A DNA stretch of 64,000 nt, taken from NCBI GenBank assembly GCA_032622095.1, contig CP136066.1:152793152-152857151 (forward strand), given 5' to 3'. The position numbers and the translations under genes were made by a program. This DNA is from Siphonodentalium dalli. Lineage: Eukaryota > Mollusca > Scaphopoda > Gadilida > Siphonodentaliidae. The notes beneath the pieces were generated by a model, which was given only the letters and a program-made list of their open reading frames with translations, had not been told where the DNA came from and made no database searches. Below, in pieces: positions 23,201 through 38,200 of this stretch. Position 1 is the first letter of the stretch; the number at the start of each line of letters is the position of its first letter.

Positions 23201-26200
23201 CAATTGTGTGCCTATGTAGTGATAAACATGAATTTATTACCCCGGGGAAAATAGTATGATCCTAAGCTATGCAAAGTGAATTCGGCTCACCAAAGTGCCA
23301 AAATCATATCATTTTCTGTTGGAAATTTCACCTGTCCTAATGTGAAATACATTATTAAGGAACAGGTATTAAGTAAGAAATATATTACCAGTGTTCTTAT
23401 TTCGATGTTACAAAGTTCCCCATCAGTTCGTCAAAAGTTTCCAGACTTTGAGCTGGTGGAATCTGATCTACACGGGCATAGCGATGGATCCGATGATAGA
23501 GATTCATGCCATTATCTAAACAAATTATTCCCTTTTATACTCCTATTAAGTATTTGATAAAAAAAACTGTCGTATTAATTATTATGTAATCAGTCTGTCC
23601 ATCCGTCCATTCATTAACATTTTTGGTTTCCAACTGATAACTCCAGTTTGGATTTTTTTATCTGAACCAAAGTTGTGTGTTTCTCAGCCAAAAACTATAC
23701 CTAATATGGGTTCCATCCAATTATTTTTACATGAGTTACAGCCCTTTTTCAACTCAGAATTTACCCAATTGCATTACATTTTGGTTTCCGGGTACTGACT
23801 CCAGTTTGGATTTAATTGATCAGAACCAAAGTTGGTATGTGTGTTTCTCAAACAAAAATATAGGCCAAGTTCGAATATGGGTTCTTTCCAGACCTGTTTA
23901 CTTTCAAAATTGGAAATAGGGAGATTTGTCCTCAGAAATAGGGAGATTTAGTGAAAAAATAGGGAGATTTTTTTCAATGTCAGTATCATGGAAAAAACTT
24001 CATATTTTTCATTTAAATGTCATATAGACTGTTTGTTGCATTTGGTTTGCATCTGCCACAATTAACGGCCTTGACATCGACTACCGCGTGTCTCTAAAAT
24101 CACTGAATCATTGGGAATAAAATTACGATTTTCCGGTTATGGATCACGTTTTATTTCGAACAAGGCAATACAACGATTAAAACTTTATTTGCACACTATA
24201 AAATGGTGCTCTCGGATAATTTTGTTGCCAAATATATTCAGTAACATCAGGTAACATCGGTGAATTTAAAGAGAGTACGTATTGACAAATTGTTTGAGAT
24301 CCGTTCGATTCGCGTTCTGTTATTGCGTATACAAAACACGGAATACCACAAAGACGGAAACGGAACTAAAACAAACAAAAAGTTTAAATCGGCAATATAA
24401 TAATAATTTGAGTCGGCGGTTTTAAAGCAGTCAGTTGGGACAAGCAGAAACCAACACTTTATTAAGTGTGGCCAAAAAGGAAGGCTTCTTGTTTGATATA
24501 TTATAATCCTTGTCTGGACATTGAAGACCGCATTTACTTACTGAACGCTGTTAAACAAAAGAGAGTCGACCTTGTGTCAACATTTTGTCACTGTTTGACT
24601 CACAGGCGATATATTCATAATTGATTTGTAACACTACAGCATGTATGGCTTATCGCTTGCTACAGCCGTAGGCTAATTTTTTGTTTTATCTTTTGAATCG
24701 GGAGATTTTGTTTCCCGATCGGGAGCACAGGAGACATGACACAAAATCGGGAGACTCCCGCCGAAATCGGGAAAGTTAACAGGTCTGGTTCTGTCCAATT
24801 ATTTCTACATGAGTTACAGCCATTTTTCAACTTAGAATTTACCCGATTTCTTGTTCAACTCTTGTTGAAGCCAGGGAAGAACAAATTGCAAATATCATGG
24901 AAAGAGCTACACCATCCTTAACCCTTTCAGTGCCAAGTCTTAGAGCTCTTTCCAACAATGTATCACATTATTATAGTCAATAAATTTGAAAAAAGATCAA
25001 GGAAATATGTTTGATACAAAAATTGGACTTGGCACTGAAAGGGTTAAAGATGTATTCAGGGTTTTATGCTGAATTTAACGAAACCTAATTTACTTTTTAT
25101 TTAGATTCTAGTTTATAATGCCCACAAAGAAAATTGCTACATGAAATACACTAAATATTTTGTATGATATTTAATTTTCTATCCGTATTATTCATATAGA
25201 GGGACAGTAAAAATTATGTGATAATCCTTGAAATTCTCAGGTCTAGTTTATTTATCATAGTTGGTTAGGCAAAAAAAAAAAGATTGTATGTTTCCGATAA
25301 CGGAGTGAAAAAATTAGGGTAGGTAGGTAGGGAATTTTTTATTTTTTTTTTTATTTTGATATTTTTTATCCAGCTGCAGAAATATTGAATTACCTCGACC
25401 GAAGTGCCAACTTGTGTTGTGGGGAAAGTATTACTTGATAAACACAGTGGAAATAGACATTAAGATTGATGAAAGATCAAACTTACTTCATGCTTAAGTA
25501 TGTTATTTATTATTCACATACCACATTTTCATAAATTTGGTTATAAACTCAAAATTAATAAACTTGCAGACTCAAATAAGCACTGTGCAGAGAGGAAATT
25601 TCTCAAGAAAATAATAAATGTGCGTGCATGTTTATTTGGAACCCATGAGTATGTTCCATAAGTCCCAAGCAAGGCATACAGGTAAAGCAGGCATGAGATC
25701 CACTCTCATGAAATTAAAATTGAAAAATTAATGCCCATCAATCAACAACCCATCACACACCTGGGGCTTTTGAGACAACTGTCACTTCATGGTCACTTTT
25801 CACAGGCATATGTTAGAAACCATGTGTTTTGCACACTAATGTTCATCAATATTTATGAGCATTAGTGGTAAAAACATTAAAAAATTATTATTATTTTTTT
25901 TTTTTAGAAAATTTTGACTTTTTCTCAAAATATCAATAAAAAGATTAGGGTCGGCGGGTTATTTTTAGGGTCGGTCGATGTACGGAAACATAGCATCTTT
26001 TTTTTTTGGCCTTATCAACATTTTTTAAATAGAACAAAGCAGAAAACAATGTCAAATTAATTTTGTATGTCAGGTTAATAGACGAGAGACTGGACATTCG
26101 GAAAGGGAAAGATCTTCTAGTGTCCGAATGTCCAGTCACGAGTCCATTAACTGACTTAAAACATAGTTTTTAAATATACAAGGATGAACTACTTTCATAC

Positions 26201-29200
26201 CGATGAAGAATTCTGATAAATCTTGTGTTCATAAGCTCTATGCAGTTATAATACAGTAATGCCCTAATTAATCGACTCTTTAACTAGAGCTTTCCGATGA
26301 AAGGCAACAAGCCATATTTCCGACTAAATCCTGAAAAGTTACCCATAATTCTGCTGTAGTTAAAGAGTCGATTAATTAGGGCATTACTATACATTTGTAA
26401 AATATACTTGCCATTTATTTGATTTTCAGGGCTATGTTCCAAGGCAGGCACTGTATTCCTGTGCGACCTGTTGCCCACCCAATCAGGATCCAGCAGGGAT
26501 ATGCTTAGCCTGCAGTCTTGAATGTCATGAAGGCCACAGTCTGTATGAGCTCTACACTAAGAGGTTAGTACAGGTCAGGCCTGCATGCATTATTACAGTA
26601 GAGTCAGGGATTTGACGACAGGGGAAGGGGGTGATGTATCACCCCTACCCCAAAATCATAGGGACAAAGAAAAATAATATATGTTGACAGAGTTTCCCTA
26701 CTGACCCTACTTTAGACCCCTACCCAAAAGTTGTTTCAGGGTATTTAACCCTTCCATGACTGGAGCTTCCTCCAATTTTGCGAAAACCCTGTGCCAATGC
26801 ATTCTCTTATATATATGAATCTCCCATAGGGTGCCTCACATATATAAGAGAATACATTGGCTTGACAATATTTACCTTGGCCCTGTAAGCGAGTGTATTA
26901 TCTTTTTTGCAAGGCTCTCTGTGGGATACTCGCATATATAAGTGAATGCGCTGGCACATGATCTTTAATGCTGCACCAGCTCAGCTCCTGTCATGAAAGT
27001 GTTAAGAAATTCTTTAGAAAGTTTAGTAAATAAATATTTAATAAAAGAGTGAAAAATACTTATCAACGTCTCAAAATGAAATGATTTCTCAGTAAAAGCA
27101 TTGTGCTTGTTACAGTTTATACAAAGATAATCAAAATTTATCTCATCTCAATCTTGCTTAGACTGCAGCCTTGAATGTCATGATGACCATATTCTCTGTG
27201 AGCGCTACAGTAAGGGGTTAGTACAGCTGAGTTGGTCATGTTTCCAATTAGTATGCCCCCGACCCCCGAATCGGGGCATATAACCGAGGGTTCAATCCAT
27301 CCATCGAGCCATTCATCCGTTCAAAGGTATCACCTTGTAACTCGGGCGATAGCCCAGCTTGTAGGATAGGATACCCACTTACTTCAAGTTTCATCCATTT
27401 ATTTTTACCAAAGTTATGGCCCTTGTTGGACATTTAACCTTATAGCATGGGTGTGGATCATCGGTTTGGTTCTGCTTTGGTATGTTGTGCCCATTTTGGG
27501 GGAAAGGGCACCAACTTACAACATGGTTCGTCCATTCATTCTAATGGACTTACGGCTCTCACGGGACTTTAAAAAATTCACTCAGCACAGACATTTTGCA
27601 TTGTAAGTCCAGTATCAACAATCAGAATATATAAAAATAAGCTATTAGGATTTATAACAGACCACCATAAATATTTGTCAAGAAGTATTGGTCTTGTTAA
27701 AATACCCATGATTTCTGAGGCATTGATTGGGGTACCAAGGGCCTCTAAAATCTCAAACAATATGTTGGATATTAAAGTCTTAGGTCATCTGAGCTTCGAT
27801 TTAACCCTCTCTGACCAGCTGCTCTGACTATACTATAAAATACTCATTGCTGAGTAGTCATTTTAGGAAATGTGCAGATAATTAGTTTGTTGAACTTATT
27901 ATCTTAACGTTTCCCACCAATGAATATGAATCCTTCAGCACTTGTATTATCTTTTTGTCTGCTTTTTTTTATCCTGAACACCCCTCCAGATGAATAATAG
28001 ACCATTCCAATGAATTCTTTTATAACTGAATGGGAGAAACTATTTAGTATAGAAAGGGTTAATAAATAAAAATCAACATTTCAGATATCCGTCATTGACT
28101 TTATAATCATACCTGCTAAAATTGGCATTTTAGCAGATACCACAATGAAATACATTGAGTCTGGAACCCGAGCTATCTCTCCTGTCTGCATCAATTAATA
28201 AAAATCTTTTGGGGATTGGTTGGGATTCGTAAATTACATGGGTTCATAAGATCTATACAAATGTTTGTATTTATGGGCGGGTTTAGAAGCGAACTAGTTC
28301 TCTGTTAAAGTTCTCCTTGGGAGCTCATTGTGCATAAATTGGGAGCATTAACATGGTATACAACATGGTATGAAGTGACCTTTCGAAAAATAGAAGGTCG
28401 AGGTAGAACAAAGGAGCTGGGTTTTAAGTTGTAAGAAAACGATGTAAAATTAATTTGTTAATGTAGTTGTAAGAGAACGATGTTCTCAAAAATCCATTCA
28501 GCTTCTAAAATCGCTGCCTTGTCTGTTATATAGTCACATGCATGTGCAAAGGGCAATGCTTTGCACGTCTTGGAGACAAGTACATGTATATAACATAACA
28601 TAACATAACATCAAGATACACAGAACGAGTCGAATGACTCTTAGTTCCGGATTATATCAAAAGTTATTTTACTGCATGGCAATCCATCCCTTCTGTATCA
28701 TATTCGTACCGTATTGGGCGGAAGTGATTGTCCAATAGAGTTTTGAATTCTGCTAGCATTTGCGATTGTACAATATAATCAGGCAGGGCATTCCAGCTGG
28801 AAACAATTCGGTTGCAGAAGAAGAACATCCCGATATCCTTTGATGATCTCGAATATGCCAATTTCATTGTGTTACCTCTTGTTCGGGTGTACTCTGCGCG
28901 CTTGAACAGTTTACTCTCGTCCACGTTGTATAACTCATTCTGGTATTTGTATGTCTCTATCATATCACCTCTGAATCGGCGATATTTCAAAGACATCAAA
29001 CCGAGGTTTATCATTCTGTCTCTATAACTTAATTTTCGAAATTTCGGCACCATTTTTGTTGCTCGCCTCTGCACCCGTTCAATGGTTATGCTTCTGTTCT
29101 TGTGATGAGGGTTCCAAGCCGTATTACAATATTCCAGTATTGGTCTCACCATAGACCTGTACAAGTAGCTAAATGTATCTGGTTCTAAACTGACGAAAGT

Positions 29201-32200
29201 TCTCCTGATTAACATGTAGCTATATCTGCCATATATTCATATAAACCCTTATAACCTGACATATTTCTCTAAGAGCATGAGTGTTGTGTCACCCAATCGC
29301 TAGTGGAATAACAATCTACTCATTTCTTTAAAACAATTATATCACATTTAATTTAAGCTATGTTCCTTTATGTCGTCTGTGAGAGAGAGAGAGAGACAGA
29401 GAGAGAGCAGGCCAAGTGAGATTCTACATCACATGAGAGTTTGCAAATGGAAGTGCAAGAATATTCAATGTTCCAATGTATATTTTGTTTATCGTAATCG
29501 AGAATCTGTGGGGCCTAATTAATGGATAAATGCAAACTAAACCAATTCGGCATTAGTCCAGGCTTACATATACTGTTAGAATAGGTCTTTAGTTTAGAGT
29601 CAGGGATGTGACGACAGGGGAAGGGTGCGGCGGTGACAATGTATCGCACCATCTCCAATCATAGATAAAATGTTCCACAGTTCTTAGGAATTTATTTCAA
29701 ATTTCAATCTTTATAAAAGTTTAAAGATGGATTATCTCTTTAATTAACAAATTTTAAATAGTTGCGTGGGTACAAAATAATAAATATGAACTGAAGAACC
29801 CTGTCCGGAAAGGCTTCTATCAATTAATATTGATTTTATTTCGAATATTTTATTGGGACCGTTTATTTGTCTATGTTTAGAACAGACCATTTGGGTGATA
29901 CCATATAGCGATATAGAGCATTAGACTGTTCTTATGGCTATGTACCGAATATGAAATGTCCCAGATTGATTGGTTGTATTGTTTTATTCCATAGTTATAA
30001 GCGATAATGAGTTTAATTAACGTTTATTTGTGACAAAATTACAGAATAAAATTTCTGGTCTCTGTTAACAGTAACCACTATTGTTCGTTAGCTAAACAAC
30101 CACACCTTTTTAGACCAGAAAATATTCAAAATAAAATTAATATTAATCGATAGAAGCATTTCCGGACAGGAGTCTTTGATTCAGATATAATATTTTATAC
30201 CCCGGTAACTATATAAAACATGTTTACAAAGAGATAATCCACCTTTAAATATTCTCTTTTTATCCTGTCCTTAGTAGTACAATACATCATACTATGTTCC
30301 TTTCTAATCTTCTGCTAACCCATACTTAACACTTTCTTGATGGAAGCCTCGCTAGTGCAGCGTTAAAGATCATGTGCCAGTGCATTCTCTTATATATGCA
30401 AGTCTCACACAGGGAGCCTCGCATATATAAGAGAATACACTTGCTTACAATGTCAAGATAAATATTGTTAGGCCCATGTAGTCTCTTGTATATATATACG
30501 AGGTTCCCTATTAATTTAGTCTTTATTATACCTTTGGTTTCCTGCTCAACTATATAAGTCAGACTCAGATAGTTAATTTTTTTTTTTTAGGAATTTCCGA
30601 TGTGATTGTGGAAACAGCAAATTCACAGACAACAAATGCAAGCTGATTTCGGTGAGTTTAGTCTAATAAGACAAGTGTGGAGCTTACAAGCCTTGAAATA
30701 GTATGTCTCTCATTTGCAGAATGAGGTCCCCAGATGGTGAATTTTGAGACGGCTATCCCACACGGCAGGCTAACATCACCAATTCACCCTGTGGGAACCT
30801 CATTCTGCTGAGGCCTCCCTCATTTTATCTTCTGCAAATTAGGGGATATAGAAACTTCCCAGAAGGGAAAAAGTAACTAAAAACAATGATAATTTGAAAC
30901 TAGATACTTCACTGAAGATGAGGGCTAAGCAGAATGAGGTCCCCAGAGGGTGAATTTAGTAGTGCTAGCCCGCTGTGTGTGGTAGCGTCACTAAATTCAC
31001 CCTTTGGGGACCTCATTCTGCAAATGGCACACACACTATTTCAAGGCAAGTGGAGCTGATATTGTGCATTTCTATGTCTAAACTTCTCCATCGAGAATGT
31101 CTGGGATCATTGACTTTTTGGAATACCCTACAGGCTACCTCCATCATCTTAGATACTTGGGGTGACCTCTAGATGAGACCATAATTTTTTTCCCAAAATT
31201 TGTTAAAAAAACATGACTGGCAGCAGCCATCTTGGATTTCATATTTGAATCTATTGGCACCCCCCCCCCCCCCCTGCAGCCCGCATTTATTGGAGAATTG
31301 TTTTGAAAATTTTACAGGCATGCTTAGGATCACCTCTAGATGGGAGCTATCGAATTTGAACAAAATTTCAATTAAAAATATGCTGCCGGGCAGTGCCGGC
31401 AACCATCTTAGATTTCACTCTTTGCATGAATCCTTTGGCACACACTACATACCACATCCCTCAACTGAGCATCGCCAAACTGCATATGGATCTTTTTGGT
31501 GACTACAAGATGTGAGCCATCAAATTTTTCCTAATTTTGTTTGAAGCGGCCATCTAGGATTTTACTCTTTGTTTGACTAAATCCTTTGGCACACCCAACA
31601 GACAACATCCCTTGTCCGGTCGTGAGTACTTCATGTGGTTATTCGAGATGACCACTAGATAGGAGTCTTCTAATTTTTCCGAATTTTGTTAAAAAACATG
31701 GCAACTGGCATCCATCTTGCATTTTACTATTTGCATGACTAAATCCTTTAGCCCAACTACATACTACAACCCTCAATGGATCATCACCACACTTCATATT
31801 GATCTTCGATGTGACCACTAGATGGAAGCTATCAATTTTTTTGAATTTCATTGGAAAACATGGCTGCCAGCGGCCATCTTGGATTTTACTTTATATGTAT
31901 CTCTTCATGTTCACATCTAGTATTACTAAGACATTTCAACATTCTGTATTCCTAATCGCTCCATTGACTGTAACAGATGAAATTATCCCCTCTCCAAGTT
32001 TAGCTACAGTGTCATTGACAATTTCATTTTATTTTCTATCGAAACTTCTTTACAAAGTTTCTTTTTCTTTTTTAGTATAGTTTCTCTTTATCCCCAAATT
32101 GGCAGACGAATGGGTCTCCAATAGCAGATGATGTCATGCAGAATGTCTGGGAACTTCATTCTTCATTCTGCAAATGTACAGCACCTGTCATGACATGGCA

Positions 32201-35200
32201 GTTCTCGACTAATCAGAATGGGTGCTTTAGCGACAGATATTAAACTTGAATAACAATGTAATGCTTATGTATTTCAGAATAAGGCTGCGGTTAATGAAGA
32301 AAATATTTATAACCATAACTTTAGTGGACTATACTGCACATGTGGGAAGAGATACCCAGATCCAGATGATGAGGTGAGCTTTAACCCTTTACCCAACAAA
32401 CCGGCCAAAACCGGCCAAATAAAGCTTCAACAGCCTAAAATATCTTCGGTCTGTCTCAATAGAACCATACAAATATGGATATCATTGGAACCGGCTCCTT
32501 GACCACATTGTGATAGTTACAGTTATGCCCTGTGCCAATGCATTCTCTTATATATGCGAGTCGACCATAGGTCGCCTCGCATATATAAGAGAATGCATTG
32601 GCCTAAAAAAAATCTTTTTTTTACCATTTTTTCTTACATTCTTTAAATTTTTTATAATTTTTAATGTGTTAAGCCAATGCATTATCTTATATATGCGAGG
32701 CGACCTATGGTCGACTCGCATATATAAGAGAATGCATTGGCACAGGGCCGTTCTGTTGGGTAAAGGGTTAAAGATAGTGTATCTATTCTAGGCCAAAATT
32801 ACAACAACAACATAATGTTATAAAATCCTGATTTCAAGGCTACAAATAGCTGTTTTGTGAATAAAATACAGATAAAACTGAAGGTTGGGTACATTAGTTG
32901 TCTATTAAAAGGCATAATATTCAAAGTGGTTTATATCTGAAGAAGCCAAACGTAAATAGTATATTGATGTAATAAGTGGATTTGGCATAAAGCAAAGGAT
33001 GTTGAATTAAAACATTATCCGTTATTGTTGTGTCACCCCAATCATGAGGATTTTATTTAAACTTACATGTGTATTTTGTCTGGTGCTGGATGATCCATCA
33101 CATGGGGGTATGACATATTATATGGGTGATATAATATTGCGGCATCTGTATACGTATGAATTTGTAATGGATATGTTTATATTTTAAGTCTCAATTATTT
33201 CTTAGTCCTGCCTGGCTATGTGTTATAATTATAGGATATTACTTGGTTTGTTTGATATTATGCCCGATATCAGACCGAGGTATCCTCATATCAGTCTGAA
33301 ACCAAAGGTCGAAGGCTGATATGAGGTTACCGAGGGCTGATACCAGGCCTATAATATCAAACCAACTAAGTAATATCATATTTATTAATTAGATTGCTTC
33401 GTAGTAACTGACAAATCTTTCACATGAGTGACATCACAAAAATCGATACCTATAAAACATTATTAGCAGTAAAGTAGATTTACAGCATGCCATTATTTTT
33501 GTAAAACCATATATATTACTCGGATTTATAAGGTTGTAAAATTATATAACTTGGAATTGTGATGTTGTAAAATGATATTACACGGTTTAAGGGCAAATTG
33601 AAGTGATTTTTCCGCCAAGGAAAGCCCTTCAACTGAACTATTTGGATTATTATCTCTGGCCTTGTGTTATCAGGAGGGTTAAAATTTATTGTCCGTTTAT
33701 TGCCTACTCCGGTCATTCAGCGCTCGGATTAGCCACACATGAATGCGTAACTCCCGCGTTCTAACAATTCATCTAGCCAGTTTTATTTCTCTCCTTGAAC
33801 CTATCAGCCGTGGTTTTAACTAAAGGAAGTATTTATCTATTGCGAGTTTATAAACTCAATATTTATTGTTGATCACAAACTTGCAATTTATCCGTTGCTT
33901 ACCCGGTCGTTTAATATTTTTAAGTACGTGCACAAACTCTTCGTTTCATAGTATGCGCAACGCAATTTATATAAAAATTCCGTGTTTTTTATCGACACAT
34001 TTTAATTTGAAAATTCCGCGATTGGAATCGACAAAATCACGTTGAGAACTTCGCCATTGATGGCCATTTTGACAATGACTACAGACGCACATAGTTTACT
34101 TGTGGCAAACCTATATTACATAATTGTGCAACATATACGGTGGCATGAATTGTCCGATTTTGGAATTCACGTAGTACGGTATGCGAAGTCTCCTAATTTC
34201 GTGCTAAATCTATTTCATGAAGGCGACTCATCGCTATGTTCATTTCATGTACACTACCTAATCGTATATGCAACAGCTCTGTTAGAGCACAGAAAGTTGG
34301 CCAGGACAGAAATGTCTCCTTTGACAATAATTTACATGAATAAATAAACAAGATAGAACTTGCTATCCGATAACATTTTAAGTTGAAGTTGAGCGAACTT
34401 AACCGACATTTGGAAAATGATTATCACAGAACATCATTGTACATATACAACATGTCGTTATCATTAATTGTGCTTAACCGATTAATATTTGTAAATCTTA
34501 GCTAGCCCGAATGTATTAACATGAGGGCTTGTATTTGGATACTTGGAACGTTGTCGCGAACGTAACAGCGACTTCAAGATGTTTATTTGAAATTCTGACC
34601 CTGTTCTTGCGATTCCATTTCCTTTACCTCATTGTATCATCGGAACAATGGTTAGAAACAATGAGAGTATGTTTGTTATAACATATAGTATTATATGGCC
34701 TGTGTTCAAATAATGCTGTGTCTCTGTAATAGTCTCTTTCTTTACATGCCTGTCCAGTATGACTGACAGTGTCCGGTTTAGTGCTGGGACGGTTGTCCGG
34801 ATAACCGGTTACGGTTCGGTTACGCGTGTCAACCGGTTGGAGGAGGCCACAACCGGATAACCGTACTATTGATAACGATCGTACTATCCTCGTAGTACTC
34901 CGAGTAAATGTTGCCGAAATCATTTACGGAAGTTTAAGTAACGAGAGTAAGTAATAAGAAGCCGCTTATAGAAGCGATTTGGACAGTTGATTGTGTATTC
35001 ATATACCCGACAACACATGCCTGTTTGATCACCAGCGGCTTTTCTAGACATGAAACCAACAACTACACTCTTATCTGCATCAGTCTGTGAATCACTTGCT
35101 ACACATTCAATGCCAATTTCCTTTGGCGGCATTACATGACGTTCCGGCTGCACGCGCACCGCGGCATACATCAAAGCAATCAAGTCTAGACTTTTACTTC

Positions 35201-38200
35201 GTCGTCAATATTATGTCTGTTTTCTTGAAACTGCCCCCCCCTTTGTCATTACCATTAGTTCGTCTCAAAGCGATGACAGAAGACCTACAAAAAACAGAAA
35301 TTGAACGTTTGGGGACATTTAGTCATATAATTGAAGATGACGAAAAAAAGGAAGAAGAAATGGGCGGTATGCAAGGCCTGCCGAACGCGATTCGTTTATT
35401 CTGGATCAACATCCAATATGAAGTCGCACATCCAGAAAAAACACAGGCCTACTGGGAGTGGGAAATAAGAGTATATCTAGTGATGCGTTCGATAACTGTA
35501 ATTCCTAAACACTGGCTGGGGCTTGCGTAATGAATCATGACGATTTAATTTTGTTTGAATTTGTTTATTAAATAATTGAAGTAACATCGTGTAGCCACTG
35601 TGATTAATACATACCTGCCTATACCCAAACACTAGTAAACATTACTAAACAACAGTATACCTATCTTCAGTACCTTGTTTGGGCTAATCGTGCCCGGGGC
35701 CCTGGGATACACACAAGGGAGGAACTATATTTCGTCGCTGAAGGTTTTGCAAGCAAGCGTTGTTTATGCGGTGCGGAACTCCCGTAAACATCGATATACT
35801 AGCGCACCACTAATATATATTTATATTTTAGTTTGTATGGGCTCAAAACTGAATTAATTTATACACATTTACAACTATTTGATCGCCGTAACGGGAACTC
35901 GTTGTACGACCAAGACATTGTGTGTGATCGCATGTATATCAACGTTTCCGGGACGCGTAATGAACATTTGTTTTGCCGATATAGTGACCAGTGTATTCAA
36001 TCTCGTACTGAGGGTAATACTGGTCACGGTTAACCGGTTATGGTTAGGTTAATGCCCGTGATTAACCGGTTAGGAAAAAACCCAACCGTCCCAGCACTAG
36101 TCCGTTTGCTACGAATCGTGCAACTGGTTTGATTGGGGACTAGGATTATCTGACACAAGATTGGGCACCAAGGATTTTCATTTCAAGTAACTGTTCCCAT
36201 TGTCGAATGGCGATCTCCATCAATTCATAATCTGTCGTTATTTTGGCGACAATTGGGTCTGTTTCTTTGCAATCACTCAATGTATTTTGCTGAATGGGCT
36301 TCCCTGTTCCATGACTGCACAGATATGCAAGCGCAGTAGCCTGAACCTGTCCTTCAGCTATAGTTTGCTTAAATATCCAATGATACTTCCGTCCGTGGTC
36401 AGAACTCTTTGGAGACATTTTGGATGAGAGCCTTTATGCTGGCCTACTTGTGGCAAGTCACCATATCCGTGTGACCTAGCATGGTCGCAGTGTTGAAACG
36501 ATTCATTGGCTAGCCAGTGTCTCAATAAATTCCAGTCAATAATGTTTATACTTTTGATGATTTTAATGTTTCACATTTCCATGTGTTCACTGTAACAAAA
36601 TAGACAACATCTGAACTGTTATCCTCAGACATTAGTGTTTGTCGATACATTCAAATTCATTGGTCCATTAATAAGGACATATTATGGTATCTGCCTCATC
36701 TCCACAATACCGTACGAATGTAATATGATACAAAATGGTGAGCTTAAAAACATGTATGGCCAGCCGTAATAGTTCCATACCAATGGTATCAGTGCCTCAA
36801 AGGCTCAATGACATAAGAACTGACTATATCAATATGGCGACAATTTTCACTGATACCGACATACTTCTGCGCTTTAAATCCGTGAATAGTAAAGGCGAAA
36901 TTACTATTCATATATATTGTCACGTGCTCCAGATGCACTACCAATAGCCTTTCCAACAGAGTCCATCACTTGGCTCTCTACCTTCTATTTCCACATATCG
37001 AAAAGATCAAATGTCAAATAGCCTTCACTCATGTATAAAGCACAGTTAAATGAAATGCATTTATATTGCGCAGGGCCGCTGCCACTATAATTTCCAACAG
37101 AGACCAACACATGGCTCTTTTCCTTCTATTGCCTCATATCCAATTGATTATCGGGCAAATAACAGAAAGGACAGCATTTGTATTGTCACACATATTAAGT
37201 GCAGTTACATGAACAGCATTTATATTTATATTGCGCACGACCACTGCAGGCCTGCGTATTGGAAGCGAATGACGGTTCGGTTCACCTGGAGGTTGCGAAA
37301 TCTAGGTCGCGCCAAAGTTGTATGTGGCTCTCGCGATACTGATTATAACAGTTTGTGTAACCTATGGGTACCTATTGAAGCACAACCAGACAACCGACAA
37401 ATACTTTACGGATTACGCATAATTTTGCATTCTGCAGGCCTGCCAGTGCCAATTTCAAAAGAGTCCAAAACATGGCTCTTCTCCTTCTATTACTACATAT
37501 CCATATGATTATCTGGTGAATAGAATACCTAAATGAATAACACAAATGAAAGCATTTGTATCATCACACATATAAAGCGCCGTTCAGCAAGAAGCCTTTA
37601 TATTGTGCATGAACACTGCCCAGTACCAGTGACTGGCGGGGTGCTACCATCGTTGATTCGGAAAACAAATCTTCAAGGGGGAACGCCACAGCACCTGACC
37701 CTTAGGGTGGGGAAGACTCATCATGTGCCGCTCACAGCGCACCAGCCAACCAGACTTCAGTTCTTCCCAGATGAAAACGCAGCTCGAGCTCTCATTTGCT
37801 CTCGCAATTCAGAAGACGGATGTAATTGCGCCCGTATAATCGTTAGTTGTGTTTTTCTCAAATTAAATGTCATTGTGGGATAGACCTCGATACATGCATG
37901 TTCCGTGGCACTTTCACATTCCCATAATTTAACTGCGATGGGAACGGTTTTAAATATACCTTCCAATAGTTTAATATTGAATCAACGATTACTGTGACCA
38001 TGCACATTTTGTCAAGAGGGAACAGTGCAAAGTTTAATGCTCGTGAATTAGAAAATTACAAGTGCATACGGCTGCGAGAACAATTGCTCCTGTCTCCTGG
38101 GAAGGACTGAGACTTCTGACTCTTCCCCACGGTCCGTGGCCCACTCCATTCCGAGAGTGGGTCTTGTCCCCCTGGAATCATACTCCCTCGGGATATGTCC

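Noticed and set aside
23276-23557. 93-codon frame with an acidic, His-rich middle (SDLHGHSDGSDDRDSCHY)
   Set aside because: It looked protein-like, but no family was recognised, no splice context fits UBR7, and it lies within intron 1; too weak to annotate.
35087-35530. 147-codon frame inside the hAT-like element as a transposase
   Set aside because: No BED finger, RNase-H-like core or hAT dimerisation motif could be seen, so I did not call it.
37533-37883. 116-codon plus-strand frame
   Set aside because: No motif and overlapping frames on both strands; probably chance in a GC-richer segment.
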